A stretch of 62,499 bases of DNA from a virus, in IMG/VR virus record IMGVR_UViG_3300042504_001487, positions 1 to 62,499 of that record. One strand, given 5' to 3'. Below the pieces are notes generated by a model. That model saw only the letters and a program-made list of their open reading frames with translations, did not search any database and had not been told where the DNA came from. Within the stretch, counting starts at the first letter, position 1. Each line of letters opens with the position of its first letter. The position numbers and the translations under genes are program-made. Positions 1 through 8,243 of this stretch are shown piece after piece.

Positions 1-285
1 TGACCTGGTGACCTGGTGACCTGGTGACCTGGTGCTGCTGTTGACCTGGTGACCTGGTGACCTGGTGACCTGGTGACCTGGTGACCTGGTGCTGCTGTTG
101 ACCTGGTGACCTGGTGACCTGGTGACCTGGTGACCTGGTGACCTGGTGCTGCTGTTGACCTGGTGACCTGGTGACCTGGTGACCTGGTGACCTGGTGACC
201 TGGTGCTGCTGTTGACCTGGTGACCTGGTGACCTGGTGACCTGGTGCTGCTGTTGACCTGGTGACCTGGTGACCTGGTGACCTGG
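1..285. repeat. Left terminal tandem-repeat array (TGACCTGG units)
   Basis: The segment is made entirely of the 8-mer TGACCTGG in blocks of 4, 6, 6, 6, 4 and 4 copies. Blocks are separated by the 9-mer TGCTGCTGT at 33, 90, 147, 204 and 245, giving a 57-bp higher-order period. Every unit holds a CCTGG site. Bases 1-184 are identical to 62316-62499. No gene is supported. It could be a packaging site, a replication or partition iteron array, or a recombination-grown satellite. Confidence 0.95.
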
Positions 286-594
286 TGGCAATGCGCTGTG
301 CTGATGCGATAACCTGCTGCCGTGCTGCTGCTGTGCTGTGCTGCTGCTGCTGTGTACAGTGTACAGTGGGGGGGGGGACAGTGTCTCTCGTCCTGAGGGG
401 GGGGGGCCACCACGCGGGTGGCACCGCCACCTTGATCGCTACCCTTACTATATATATATATTACCCCTTACCAGCGTTATCATTTAAGTTCAACCTTACA
501 CCATCACCCCTTCAAAATTTTTCATCATCGCCGAGAACCCATCTTTACACTTTTTATTTGACGCCAACATTACCCAGCCTTACACACCAACCCC
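286..594. other. Noncoding zone with CTG-rich tract and two G10 runs
   Basis: This 309-bp gap joins the repeat array to the first gene. It has a CTG-rich stretch (about 312-352), a TGTACAGTGTACA direct/inverted motif (about 352-365), two runs of ten G (368-377 and 397-406) and a run of alternating T and A at 451-462. A reading frame crossing it gives a low-complexity Cys/Thr-rich peptide with no homology signal and is not believed. A promoter-like element lies at its downstream side. Confidence 0.7.
432..460 (+). promoter_or_regulatory. Putative sigma70-type promoter for the 595-2511 operon
   Basis: TTGATC (432-437) is followed after 17 bases by TATATA (455-460), within an alternating TA stretch. 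It is the only good match between the repeat array and the first gene at 595. The AT-rich stretch could alternatively be a melting element. Confidence 0.5.
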
Positions 595-870
595 ATGAAC
601 GAACCACATCCCGAAACGCTGTTTCAACAGTCCATCTTGAACAGAATCGCCGTCATTGAAGACATCTCGCGCAAAGCATTTCACTTAAAAGGCAAAAGTG
701 GGCGTCGAACCCACAATGGCACACGACATCACGTCACCAAGCTCACCAACTTCTTGCAACACCGCAAGTCCTGCATCCAGGGCTACCGTGCCAAAGTTCA
801 GTTGGCAAACGCCGCCAAAGGCTGCAACACCACTTCCGGCATCCCAGAAATCTTCCTCGCCTTGGCATGA
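595..870 (+). CDS. Hypothetical protein, 91 aa, first gene of the left operon
   Basis: The product is basic (many Arg, Lys and His) with no domain recognised. The gene is supported by context: its stop overlaps the next start in a GCATGA junction (867-870), the same 4-base overlap that joins the following genes. The start is preceded by CCCC and has no Shine-Dalgarno. Function unknown. Confidence 0.6.
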   Translation: MNEPHPETLFQQSILNRIAVIEDISRKAFHLKGKSGRRTHNGTRHHVTKLTNFLQHRKSCIQGYRAKVQLANAAKGCNTTSGIPEIFLALA

Positions 871-1340
871 AAGTCCTCTGCATCCTCCAAAACCAGTGGG
901 CCGACAACCCCGATCAGATCAACGCCTTGCACGCCAAGCATCCTGGTATGCGCAACGAAATCATCTCACGCATGCTGTTTCGCGGATCTCTCACCGGCAG
1001 CCGCATTGAGGCCGTGTTTGGCGACATGATGAAGAACCACGCATTCATCTTCGACGAGGCGTCGGCGTCAGTCGTTTCAAACAACCAGTACAACGCGCCA
1101 TACAACGCCAGCCACGTTCGCAAAACCATCGCACGCTTTCGCCCGGACGCCGTCATCGCCTTTGGCTCGTCTCCTCGCAGAGCTATCAAAGACGTGCGCA
1201 AAGCCAAACGCGAAAAGATCGACCTGCCTCCGGTAATCGAGTGCGTCCACCCAGCCATCCAGAAACCCGGCTGGATGCAAGAAATGCTCGACGCGAAGTC
1301 GGCTCTCAAAACGATCTTCAAACAACTGCAACCTGTATGA
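867..1340 (+). CDS. Hypothetical protein, uracil-DNA-glycosylase-like fold possible
   Basis: 157 aa. It opens with a beta strand ending in a QNQW motif, has a second hydrophobic strand ending VIAFGSS near residues 92-98, and a late ECVHPAIQ segment. This order (substrate-loop strand, central strand, HP-containing loop) is reminiscent of the uracil-DNA glycosylase superfamily, but the catalytic residues are not clear. It overlaps both neighbours by 4 bases, so it is probably co-translated with them. The family assignment is a guess; the gene itself is secure. Confidence 0.5.
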   Translation: MKVLCILQNQWADNPDQINALHAKHPGMRNEIISRMLFRGSLTGSRIEAVFGDMMKNHAFIFDEASASVVSNNQYNAPYNASHVRKTIARFRPDAVIAFGSSPRRAIKDVRKAKREKIDLPPVIECVHPAIQKPGWMQEMLDAKSALKTIFKQLQPV

Positions 1341-1732
1341 ACCCTGACATTGACCCAGAAGAAATTCAGCCGGGTTGGCGAGAATTAGCGTTGCGGGGCA
1401 AACCGCTGCAAAGGCATGTTTGGCTCCAATATCGCGGCGTGGGGTTGATCACGTTAAAACGACTAGCCGCTCAAGGGTTGGTGGAAAAATCGACAGACGA
1501 GTTTGAAGGACTGAGCGTTCGCGCTGTAAACGGTCTTCACAACGCAGGCATCCATACACGCAAACAAGCCAAAGACCTTGTGGAATCCGGCAAACTCACG
1601 CCTATGACGTTGAGAAACTTTGGAACCAAATCGTACACCGAACTGTGCAAATTTTTGGGAATCCGTAACCACCCTGCTGACCCGCGCCCACGTTGTGAAA
1701 GCTGTGGGCGCGTGCTCAAAACGACATTATGA
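1337..1732 (+). CDS. Protein with RNA polymerase alpha-CTD-like helix-hairpin-helix domain
   Basis: 131 aa. Residues about 58-110 follow the plan of the C-terminal domain of the bacterial RNA polymerase alpha subunit: an LSVRAVNGLHNAGI helix, a connecting helix, then LRNFGTKSYTELCKFLGI, which resembles the LRNFGKKSLEEI hairpin that binds the minor groove and activators. A CESC pair near residues 120-123 may bind metal. The N-terminal half has a second helix-hairpin-helix-like GVGLITLKRLA. The likely role is DNA binding or interference with host transcription activation. It lies in a chain of genes overlapping by 4 bases. Confidence 0.6.
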   Translation: MNPDIDPEEIQPGWRELALRGKPLQRHVWLQYRGVGLITLKRLAAQGLVEKSTDEFEGLSVRAVNGLHNAGIHTRKQAKDLVESGKLTPMTLRNFGTKSYTELCKFLGIRNHPADPRPRCESCGRVLKTTL

Positions 1733-1983
1733 ACTTCTTCGCCTCTCTGATCGACGACGAACCTCCCACCCCCCAGTGGAAGCAGCACCTCTGCAAGCTC
1801 AACCCGTTCAAGCGCCGAAAGGTAGTGGCGATTGAAGATGTGGTGCCACTGCTTGACGCGCTTGAAAACATCGAAGCCCAGGGTCGCCCGCACAGCCGCG
1901 CTTGCGGGTGCGGGGAGTGCGAAAACTGGGATCAAGTCTATACCGCGTACACCAAGTTCATCCTCAAACACCCGCTGCCGTGA
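1729..1983 (+). CDS. Hypothetical protein, 84 aa
   Basis: The start overlaps the preceding stop in ATGA. The protein has a basic patch (NPFKRRK, residues 25-31), a helical middle, and a compact CGCGEC cluster near residues 59-64 that could coordinate zinc. No family recognised. The stop overlaps the GTG start of the next gene. Confidence 0.6.
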   Translation: MNFFASLIDDEPPTPQWKQHLCKLNPFKRRKVVAIEDVVPLLDALENIEAQGRPHSRACGCGECENWDQVYTAYTKFILKHPLP

Positions 1984-2294
1984 AAATCGACCCCGTCTGG
2001 ACCATCATCGTCATTACCACCATCGTCATCACCTTCCTCGCCTTCTGGTTTGTCTTCGTAGTTCGACAGATCTACGCGGTGTTCATCACCACCAAAGAGA
2101 AACGTGTTGCTCTGGAAGCCCAGCGACACATGCTTCGCTTTTGCCAAAATCCGACTCAGCGCAACTGGCAAACCGCGTGGACCTTCATCACGAAAAACCA
2201 GATTTCGCTCAACGATCTGGAATGGCATCTGGTCGAGAGATTCACCAAAATGGGGTACATCACCAACTTTCCACCCGATGCCGAACCCTCGTAA
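1980..2294 (+). CDS. Hypothetical membrane protein, 104 aa
   Basis: A GTG start at 1980 is chosen because it overlaps the preceding TGA by 4 bases (GTGA), matching the rest of the operon. Residues about 6-30 form one strongly hydrophobic segment rich in Ile, Val, Thr and Phe, with a short N-terminus and a basic, helical C-terminal domain. A small inner-membrane protein is likely; no family recognised. Confidence 0.6.
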   Translation: MKIDPVWTIIVITTIVITFLAFWFVFVVRQIYAVFITTKEKRVALEAQRHMLRFCQNPTQRNWQTAWTFITKNQISLNDLEWHLVERFTKMGYITNFPPDAEPS

Positions 2295-2511
2295 AAACCT
2301 CAAAGGCAAAACTTTCGGCAGTCTCACCGTGCTGCGTCTGGCGAAGTCGGACAACAGCGGCAACACCCAGTGGCTGTGCCTCTGCGACTGCGGCAACGAA
2401 ACCACCGTGCGCTACCAGCACCTTTCGACCGGACGCACCAAGTCGTGTGGCTGTTCTAAGAAAAGCGGTCGCAGCCTTGATCCGTTTAGTGAAGAGGCGT
2501 TTTGGGGCTAG
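2278..2511 (+). CDS. Small zinc-finger-type DNA-binding protein with C-terminal FWG tag
   Basis: 77 aa from ATG 2278, which overlaps the previous gene by 17 bases. It follows the pattern of the short phage domain with GKTFGSLTVL, then WLCLCDCGNETTV, then TKSCGC: four cysteines for a zinc site, often found next to HNH or AP2-type endonucleases. The protein ends in SEEAFWG, the C-terminal tag shared with several other proteins of this phage. Its last 26 bases overlap the convergent gene at 2486. Confidence 0.65.
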   Translation: MPNPRKNLKGKTFGSLTVLRLAKSDNSGNTQWLCLCDCGNETTVRYQHLSTGRTKSCGCSKKSGRSLDPFSEEAFWG

Positions 2512-2863
2512 CCAAAGGCTTCCCCACCTCGCCGATGAACCCTTTCACGGGTTTGACCAACAGGAGACGCACCACCTTGCGGTAGTTCCGCTGCACGGTC
2601 AGCCTGCTTACCCCCAGCAGTTTTGCGATCTCCTTGGCTCCGAGGTTCCAATCCACCTGCGCCCACGAAGACAGGGGGATGAACCGGCGCTTGGCCTTGA
2701 TGCGCTTGCGCTGATGGGCTGCTTTCATCTCGGCGTGCCTCTCGCACAGCTTACTCTTGGGACAGCGAATGGAGGGCGTGCCGCCGCAAATAGGGCACAG
2801 ATTGGCCCCTTTGCGCATAAGCTGCCATTGCTGTTGTTTTGAAAGTTCACTCAATTTTAGCAT
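2486..2863 (-). CDS. HTH transcriptional regulator, 125 aa
   Basis: The ATG at 2863 is chosen over a longer frame. The N-terminal part carries CPICGG...CPKSKLCERH, a zinc-ribbon-like set. Residues about 75-105 carry LGAKEIAKLLGVSRLTVQRNYRKV, a clear helix-turn-helix. It lies between the left operon and the structural genes, reading divergently from the portal gene, so it may control the late region. It overlaps the convergent gene end by 26 bases. Confidence 0.65.
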   Translation of the reverse strand: MLKLSELSKQQQWQLMRKGANLCPICGGTPSIRCPKSKLCERHAEMKAAHQRKRIKAKRRFIPLSSWAQVDWNLGAKEIAKLLGVSRLTVQRNYRKVVRLLLVKPVKGFIGEVGKPLASPKTPLH

Positions 2864-2944
2864 TGACCATATATATACTTGGTGGCAGCATGCGGTCAAT
2901 CGACGGTTGCGGGGTCGTCCGACCTTTGTTACTTGCGCAGCATT
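2864..2944 (+). promoter_or_regulatory. Divergent regulatory region upstream of the portal gene
   Basis: This 81-bp space separates the divergent HTH gene and the portal gene. It has TTGACC directly followed by an alternating AT stretch with a good -10 form (TATACT, about 2874-2879), but no -35 at the proper distance. A phage- or activator-dependent promoter fits better than a plain sigma70 one. The portal start sits in TTATG with no Shine-Dalgarno. Confidence 0.4.
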
Positions 2945-5227
2945 ATGTCCCAACTAACTCTTCTCGCCAAATTACCCACCGAGGCATCCCCTCCGGTGCC
3001 AGACGTAACGGCTGCCGCCCGAGTCAAACGTGCGTCCGACGTAGTCTCGCAGTATCAGACCTTGTTCAACGAGGACTACATTGCCAGCCGCGACCGTGCC
3101 GTAGTGCAGTCCATGGCCGACCGCAACGCGCCCTACAGCGACAGCCGATTACGTCAACTGGGCATCTCCGGCATCACCAACGTCAACTGGGGCGACCTTG
3201 GCATTGCACAGATGGAGGCCGAGAAGCCATACAACTCCGTGCTGATGTCGATGTCGCACTTTGGCATCGTGCCTTTCAAGAACGGCGTCATGACAGACGT
3301 GGAGGCCGAGGAGAAAGAGATCGTCGTCGCGGAAGAACTGCACCGCATGATCACCGAATGGCGGGATTTCCGCTTCCGCTGGAAGATGAACGCTCACTTT
3401 TTCACCATGTGGGGCGTCAGCTTCACCTACCGCGAAGACAACCTCGACTGGCGGTGGAAGGTGTCTTCCCTGCAAGACGTTAAGGTGCCGCGTGGGACAC
3501 AGGCGACGGTCAACGAAGTGGACCGCATCTTCATGAAGGCCGACATGACCCCGTCGGATCTGTTCGCCAAGATCAGAGACCCGGAAGTTGGAAGACTAGC
3601 CGGGTGGAACGAAGCGCAGATACGCATGTCGTGCGCCAACGCCCAACCCAAGCCGCTCAACACGCAGTCCCCCGAGGACATGCAGGCGATGTGGAAAGAC
3701 AACTCGGTGTATAGCGGCAACACCAACATCGTCGTGCAGGTGGTACACGGGTTCGTCAAAGAAGTGGACGGATCGGTCAGCCACTACATCGTAGATTACA
3801 CATTGAACACGGCAGAAGCCCAGTTCATCTACGAGAAGAAGGGCAAGTTTGCCGACATGTCGGAGTTTATCAACGCCTACCTGTTTGGCGTCGGCACCAA
3901 CGGAGATTTCCACAGCATTCGAGGCAACGCCTTCAATCTGTTCCCGTCGGCAGCCGCCCTCAACAAACTGCGCTGCAAGCTCGTGGACAAAGCCAACGAC
4001 GAGGCCAACACTTTCCTCTCAACCGACAACGAAGACGCGACCATCGACAACATGATCGTTCCTCGTGGACCCTACTTCCAGCTTACCACTGGGGTCAACT
4101 TCGTGGAAAGGGCAACGCCTCCGGTCGCCGGGAACCTTGTCCCGGCCATCGAAGAGATGGAGCAGACTTTCCGTGTTCAATCCTCCGGCATGGCCCCGCG
4201 ATCCACCGCGCAAACCGAGCGAGGACAGAAGACCAAGTACGAACTCCAACGCGCCGACGAGATCGACTCGTCCCTCACCAGCGACTCCATGGACATGTTC
4301 TTGGACTCTTGGAAGTGGGACTACCGCGAGGTGGTGAAGCGCGTCATCAACCCCGATCTTCAGGAAGATCACCCAGGCGGCAAGCAAGCGTTCGACTTCC
4401 GCCGCCGTTGCGAGCAACGCGGCGTGCCGTATGTCCTGCTCCAGCAACTTGACTTCGACAACATCAACCTCAACCGAGGCATCGGTCGTGGTTCGTCTGC
4501 CGAACGTCGGTCAGTGCTGAGCAACCTCAACGACACCATCTTCGGACGGCTTGATCCCGAAGGGCAGCAAATCCTTACCCGTGACACCATCGCGGCACAG
4601 ACCGACTACCGGTATGCCTTGATGCTGGTGCCACGGCAAGCGGGTCAGCGTCCTCCAGTGGACAAGCAGATCGCCAACATCGAGAACATGGACCTCAAAA
4701 CAGGGTCCGACGCAGTGCTGGTGCCGAATCAAAACCACATCGTCCATGTCGGTGCACATCTGGAGTTGCTGCAAGCGTACGATGCCGCCATCGCCGAGGT
4801 GCAGGTGGAACTGAAAGACGCCATTCCGGTGATGCTGAAAGCCTCCGAGCACTGCAACGAGCACATGCAGTACATCGACCCAGAAAGCCAGCCGTATCGC
4901 ACATACAAGCAGGCGCTTCAGCAGCTTAACGAGGTCATCACCAACGGGGCAAAGCACCTGGAGGCCGACCAGCGCAAAGCGCAGAAGGCGATGGAAAAAG
5001 GACTGCCACCACCCGAAGAGGACGGCACGCCACCTGGGGTGCATGGTCAGGCGGTGGACGCCAAAGCGCGGCTTGAAATGATACGCCAAGAAGGTTTGAC
5101 CAAACTGGAGATTAAGAAGCAGGAGGCCGACCAGAAACTCCTCTTCAACGACGCCTTCGCCGCGCAAAAGCTCAAGCAGATGAGCGCCGAGCAGCAGATT
5201 AAAGCCCGTCAGAGACCCACAGCATGA
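2945..5227 (+). CDS. Portal protein (head-tail connector)
   Basis: 760 aa, in the range of podovirus portals of about 80-85 kDa. ATG 2945 is preferred to an upstream in-frame start because it follows the intergenic region and has the TTATG context common here. Composition and order fit: a long alpha/beta core, then a helical C-terminus rich in Gln, Lys and Ala (about residues 620-760), followed by a small gene, scaffold and capsid. It forms the ring through which DNA is packaged. The role is assigned from size, position and overall resemblance rather than a diagnostic motif. Confidence 0.75.
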   Translation: MSQLTLLAKLPTEASPPVPDVTAAARVKRASDVVSQYQTLFNEDYIASRDRAVVQSMADRNAPYSDSRLRQLGISGITNVNWGDLGIAQMEAEKPYNSVLMSMSHFGIVPFKNGVMTDVEAEEKEIVVAEELHRMITEWRDFRFRWKMNAHFFTMWGVSFTYREDNLDWRWKVSSLQDVKVPRGTQATVNEVDRIFMKADMTPSDLFAKIRDPEVGRLAGWNEAQIRMSCANAQPKPLNTQSPEDMQAMWKDNSVYSGNTNIVVQVVHGFVKEVDGSVSHYIVDYTLNTAEAQFIYEKKGKFADMSEFINAYLFGVGTNGDFHSIRGNAFNLFPSAAALNKLRCKLVDKANDEANTFLSTDNEDATIDNMIVPRGPYFQLTTGVNFVERATPPVAGNLVPAIEEMEQTFRVQSSGMAPRSTAQTERGQKTKYELQRADEIDSSLTSDSMDMFLDSWKWDYREVVKRVINPDLQEDHPGGKQAFDFRRRCEQRGVPYVLLQQLDFDNINLNRGIGRGSSAERRSVLSNLNDTIFGRLDPEGQQILTRDTIAAQTDYRYALMLVPRQAGQRPPVDKQIANIENMDLKTGSDAVLVPNQNHIVHVGAHLELLQAYDAAIAEVQVELKDAIPVMLKASEHCNEHMQYIDPESQPYRTYKQALQQLNEVITNGAKHLEADQRKAQKAMEKGLPPPEEDGTPPGVHGQAVDAKARLEMIRQEGLTKLEIKKQEADQKLLFNDAFAAQKLKQMSAEQQIKARQRPTA

Positions 5228-5586
5228 ACACCCCGATATTAAGCAGTCCAGAAATTCGTAAGTTCAGGAGTTCCGTCCCGTTGCAGCAATCCCTGAAAGC
5301 GGCTTTAGAGCAGCCAGAAATCAAAGCTGCCCTTGAAGCCATTGCCAGCACGGTGCTGCCAAGAAGCATCCCCGACACCATCCCCGGCAATCACCCGGAC
5401 ACGGCTATCGCTCACCAGTATTACCGCATGTTTGGGGTTCAGCAGGTGCTCTCCACGTTGGAAGCCATGACAGTCCCATCCGGGAAGCACAAACTCGACA
5501 ACGGGGGCAAACTTTCAGCTTTTGAAGACAGCCTGCCCGACGAATACGCCGACCCGCTGCCACCTTCTGAGCGCCTCGAAAAATAG
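5224..5586 (+). CDS. Hypothetical protein between portal and scaffold
   Basis: 120 aa. ATG overlaps the portal stop by 4 bases. Mostly helical in the first 50 residues (SLKAALEQPEIKAALEAIAS), then Pro/Asp-rich and acidic. Its place in the head module suggests a head-assembly or minor virion role; no family recognised. Confidence 0.6.
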   Translation: MNTPILSSPEIRKFRSSVPLQQSLKAALEQPEIKAALEAIASTVLPRSIPDTIPGNHPDTAIAHQYYRMFGVQQVLSTLEAMTVPSGKHKLDNGGKLSAFEDSLPDEYADPLPPSERLEK

Positions 5587-5599
5587 CGCCTGAAAATCT

Positions 5600-6784
5600 A
5601 TGCTAAACCCCACTACCCCGCCTCCCTCCGTCGAGATCGACGGAGCTTCGTTCAATGCCGCCCTTGCGGCCACCGTCCCTCAAGCTACCGGAATGCAGCC
5701 CGTCCAGGCTCCCGCCGTAGTTGAAGCGCCCCCAGTCACTCCTTCAGTCGAGGTCAAACCTGTGGAGGTCAAACCTGCCGACGAGAAACCCAAGAAAGGG
5801 TTGGACGCTCTCCCCGAGGAAAAAATCGAGGAAGAAAAGAAAGAGGAGAAAATCGAAGCCAAATCTCCCGAAGAACCGGAGGTGGACACTTCCAAGTGGG
5901 CCAAACCCCAGCAGCAAGCGTTTGCCGCCATGCGTGCGGAGAAGAAACGCGCTGAAGAAAAAGCTCGTGACGCCCAGATCCGTTACGACAAGCTCCAAAA
6001 AGAATACGAGCAGGCCAAAGCCAACCCCAAAGACAGCGAGGAAACGCTGAAAAAGCTCGAACGTCTGGAATCGTGGGAGAAAGCCCAGGATCTTCGCAAC
6101 ACCCCCGAGTGGATCGAAACCATTCAAGCGCCGATCCAGAAGTCTCTGGATATGCTTCACCGCATCGCTGACCACGCCAACATTGACGCCCAGGCTTTGA
6201 TTGAGGCCACCGACGAGGAGGTGCCGTTTGAGCGCATCCTTGCCATTCGCAAGGTGTTCGACGAGTCAGACACACCCGTCCCAGACACCCTCATCACTGC
6301 CGCCGTGCAGGAGGCCGAGAAGCTCCACCCTCTTTACCAAAAAGGGTCGGATATGGAGAGGAACGCCGCTGAAACTCTCACCAGTCTCCGCTATCAGACC
6401 GATCAACAAAAAGCCGAGATTTCCAAAGCCGAAGAAGCGGCTTATGTGAAGCACCACGACCACATCTACGGGCAGATGGCAAAGAAACTGCCGTCGCTGT
6501 TCAGCAAACCTGAGATCGCTGACGAAGTAAAAGCAGCACGCCCAGCCACCGACCCAGCCGAAAGGGCATTCCAGGCTCAAGCAGCCGCCCTGCTTCCTTC
6601 AATAGCCCAAGAACTGTTCGCTCTGCGGGAAGAAGTGAAGAAGGAGAAGGCTTCCAAGCTCGCTTTGCTAGGCGCTCGCCCCGGCGTCAACCCTTCCCCG
6701 GCACCCACCTCTAAACCGGCCAGCGACGACGACGTGGAGCTTGACGAAGAGGGTCTGACATCAGCCCTCCGCCAGCGCCGGTAA
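5600..6784 (+). CDS. Scaffolding protein
   Basis: 394 aa, very rich in Glu, Lys, Ala and Pro. Residues about 30-100 are disordered and Pro/Val/Glu-rich; residues about 105-160 form a charged coiled coil (MRAEKKRAEEKARDAQIR onwards); the rest is helical with a basic C-terminus ending LRQRR. This composition and the position directly before the major capsid gene are typical of internal scaffolds, which guide capsid assembly and then exit. The start has CTATG context. A terminator follows. Confidence 0.75.
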   Translation: MLNPTTPPPSVEIDGASFNAALAATVPQATGMQPVQAPAVVEAPPVTPSVEVKPVEVKPADEKPKKGLDALPEEKIEEEKKEEKIEAKSPEEPEVDTSKWAKPQQQAFAAMRAEKKRAEEKARDAQIRYDKLQKEYEQAKANPKDSEETLKKLERLESWEKAQDLRNTPEWIETIQAPIQKSLDMLHRIADHANIDAQALIEATDEEVPFERILAIRKVFDESDTPVPDTLITAAVQEAEKLHPLYQKGSDMERNAAETLTSLRYQTDQQKAEISKAEEAAYVKHHDHIYGQMAKKLPSLFSKPEIADEVKAARPATDPAERAFQAQAAALLPSIAQELFALREEVKKEKASKLALLGARPGVNPSPAPTSKPASDDDVELDEEGLTSALRQRR

Positions 6785-6801
6785 CATCCCCCAAATTGCA
6801 G

Positions 6802-6840
6802 TGCCGGGTTGGCTTAATCGCCGACCCGGCATTTTTTTTT
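6802..6840 (+). terminator. Rho-independent terminator after scaffold gene
   Basis: TGCCGGGT (6802-6809) pairs with ACCCGGCA (6824-6831), with an inner GGC/GCC extension, followed by a run of nine T. It separates the portal-scaffold transcript from the capsid promoter just downstream. Confidence 0.9.
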
Positions 6841-6841
6841 G

Positions 6842-6868
6842 TTGACGTTGTGGGATATTGTATATATT
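6842..6868 (+). promoter_or_regulatory. Putative promoter of the major capsid gene
   Basis: TTGACG (6842-6847) and TATATT (6863-6868) are separated by 15 bases (a little short), directly after the terminator. The capsid start lies about 180 bases downstream, leaving a long 5-prime leader (about 6875-7047), unusual in this genome and possibly an mRNA-stabilising leader. Confidence 0.6.
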
Positions 6869-7047
6869 CTGCACCATTGAAGCGTAACATCACCCGTCCT
6901 TCACGGGTACTTTGGTCACTAACCGGAGCGTAAATCTAGCCAGGACACCTCCCCTGACATCAAGCAATTCGCCTTGCTTACGTCATCAGGGGCATTCCCA
7001 CGGTCGCGTTGAGCGGGCTTAACAAACCACTCATTTATTTCACGACT

Positions 7048-8226
7048 ATGCCTGCTACCGCACTCGACCAGTACTTCCTCTCCGACGCCTCTCGTATCGA
7101 AGGCAAGGTGGACAAAATTATGCGCGTCAAAGGACGCCTCTCCGCACTCCTCAAGAAGGACATCCTGCCTGACGGCATGGGCTTCAACTTCTCGACGGTG
7201 ATCGTCAAACGCTCCACCGGCGTCGGTGGCGGCTGGGTGCCGGTCTCCACACCCGATGGCTCCGGCAACAACTGCGTGCCGACGCCAACCGTCATCAGCC
7301 CAGCGATGACTCAGATCACCTACTCGGCGTTCCAGACGACCCAGTATTCCAACGACATCTGCTTCCGCGATCTGGCGGCTGCCTACGATGCAAAAGACCA
7401 GCTTTCCGCCATTCGCGACAACTTTGTCGCCAACGTGGTCGATACCTGGGACTTGCAAGACAAGGCGCTGTTCCTCCAGAACGCCGGTCACAAGATCGTC
7501 TTCAACTCGTCCCTGACCGAGACCACCAACGGCAGCACGATGCCAGCCGTTCCCGCCACCAGCACGATCAACCAGGGTCTCCTCGACGTGCTCTACAACC
7601 GTGGTACACAGGACGGCATGGGCGAAGAATCCGCCTACGCCAAACGTCAGGGCGCTCCGATCCTGCCGCTCATCCTGTCCCAAGAAGCTCACCGGACGAT
7701 CATCAAAGGAGATGACTCGATCCGCAACGACTTCCGCTGGGCCGACTCCGGCAAGAGCGATGGCGCTGTCTTGCTCCAGTCCTGGGGCATCGACCGCGAA
7801 TACGGTGGTTTCCACCACATCGTCGATCAGCGTATGCCACGCTGGGACTTCGTCAACGGTGCCTGGGTCAATCGTCCGTTCTACTCCAACACGGCCACCA
7901 CCATCGGTGACGAGGCCAACGTGAGCGCGGCCTACCAAGCTGCCGAGTTTGAAGACCTCTACATCTTCAGCCCCGACATGATGACCCGTCAGGTGCCAAA
8001 GCCCTCGACCTCCTTCGGTTCGGGTTCCAGCGCCAAGGCGATCAGCTTCAACGGAGAAGTCGTGTGGCTCAACATCCCCGACAAAGTCGAGAATCCGTTC
8101 AGCGACATCGGCTTCTTCGCCGCCCGCCTCTACGCCGCCTACAAGCCCCGCAAGGTGCAATACGGCTACGTCGTCCGCTTCAAACGCTGCCCTAACGTGG
8201 CTAGCACCTCCTGCCCCGCCTACTAA
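7048..8226 (+). CDS. Major capsid protein
   Basis: 392 aa from ATG 7048 (CTATG context); a TTG 39 bases upstream is rejected. It follows portal and scaffold, is flanked by its own promoter and terminator, and has the composition of a HK97-type shell protein: an N-terminal helical arm (residues 1-45), then a mixed alpha/beta body rich in Asn, Thr, Ser and Val. Codon use is strongly biased (CGC, CTC, AAG, ATC), as expected for the most abundant virion protein. The class is inferred from context and size. Confidence 0.85.
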   Translation: MPATALDQYFLSDASRIEGKVDKIMRVKGRLSALLKKDILPDGMGFNFSTVIVKRSTGVGGGWVPVSTPDGSGNNCVPTPTVISPAMTQITYSAFQTTQYSNDICFRDLAAAYDAKDQLSAIRDNFVANVVDTWDLQDKALFLQNAGHKIVFNSSLTETTNGSTMPAVPATSTINQGLLDVLYNRGTQDGMGEESAYAKRQGAPILPLILSQEAHRTIIKGDDSIRNDFRWADSGKSDGAVLLQSWGIDREYGGFHHIVDQRMPRWDFVNGAWVNRPFYSNTATTIGDEANVSAAYQAAEFEDLYIFSPDMMTRQVPKPSTSFGSGSSAKAISFNGEVVWLNIPDKVENPFSDIGFFAARLYAAYKPRKVQYGYVVRFKRCPNVASTSCPAY

Positions 8227-8243
8227 TTGACGGGAAGGTCAAC

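Noticed and set aside
1-285. Possible CRISPR array at the ends
   Set aside because: Units are 8-57 bp head-to-tail tandem repeats with identical spacers and no cas genes; spacers are not unique.
285-659. 124-codon ORF beginning in the repeat zone
   Set aside because: Low-complexity Cys/Pro/Ser/Thr sequence formed by CTG and G runs; it overlaps the better-supported gene at 595.
6919-8160. 413-codon ORF antisense to the major capsid gene
   Set aside because: Mirror frame of a GC-rich, strongly codon-biased gene; Gly/Val/Asp-rich with no domain and no start signal.
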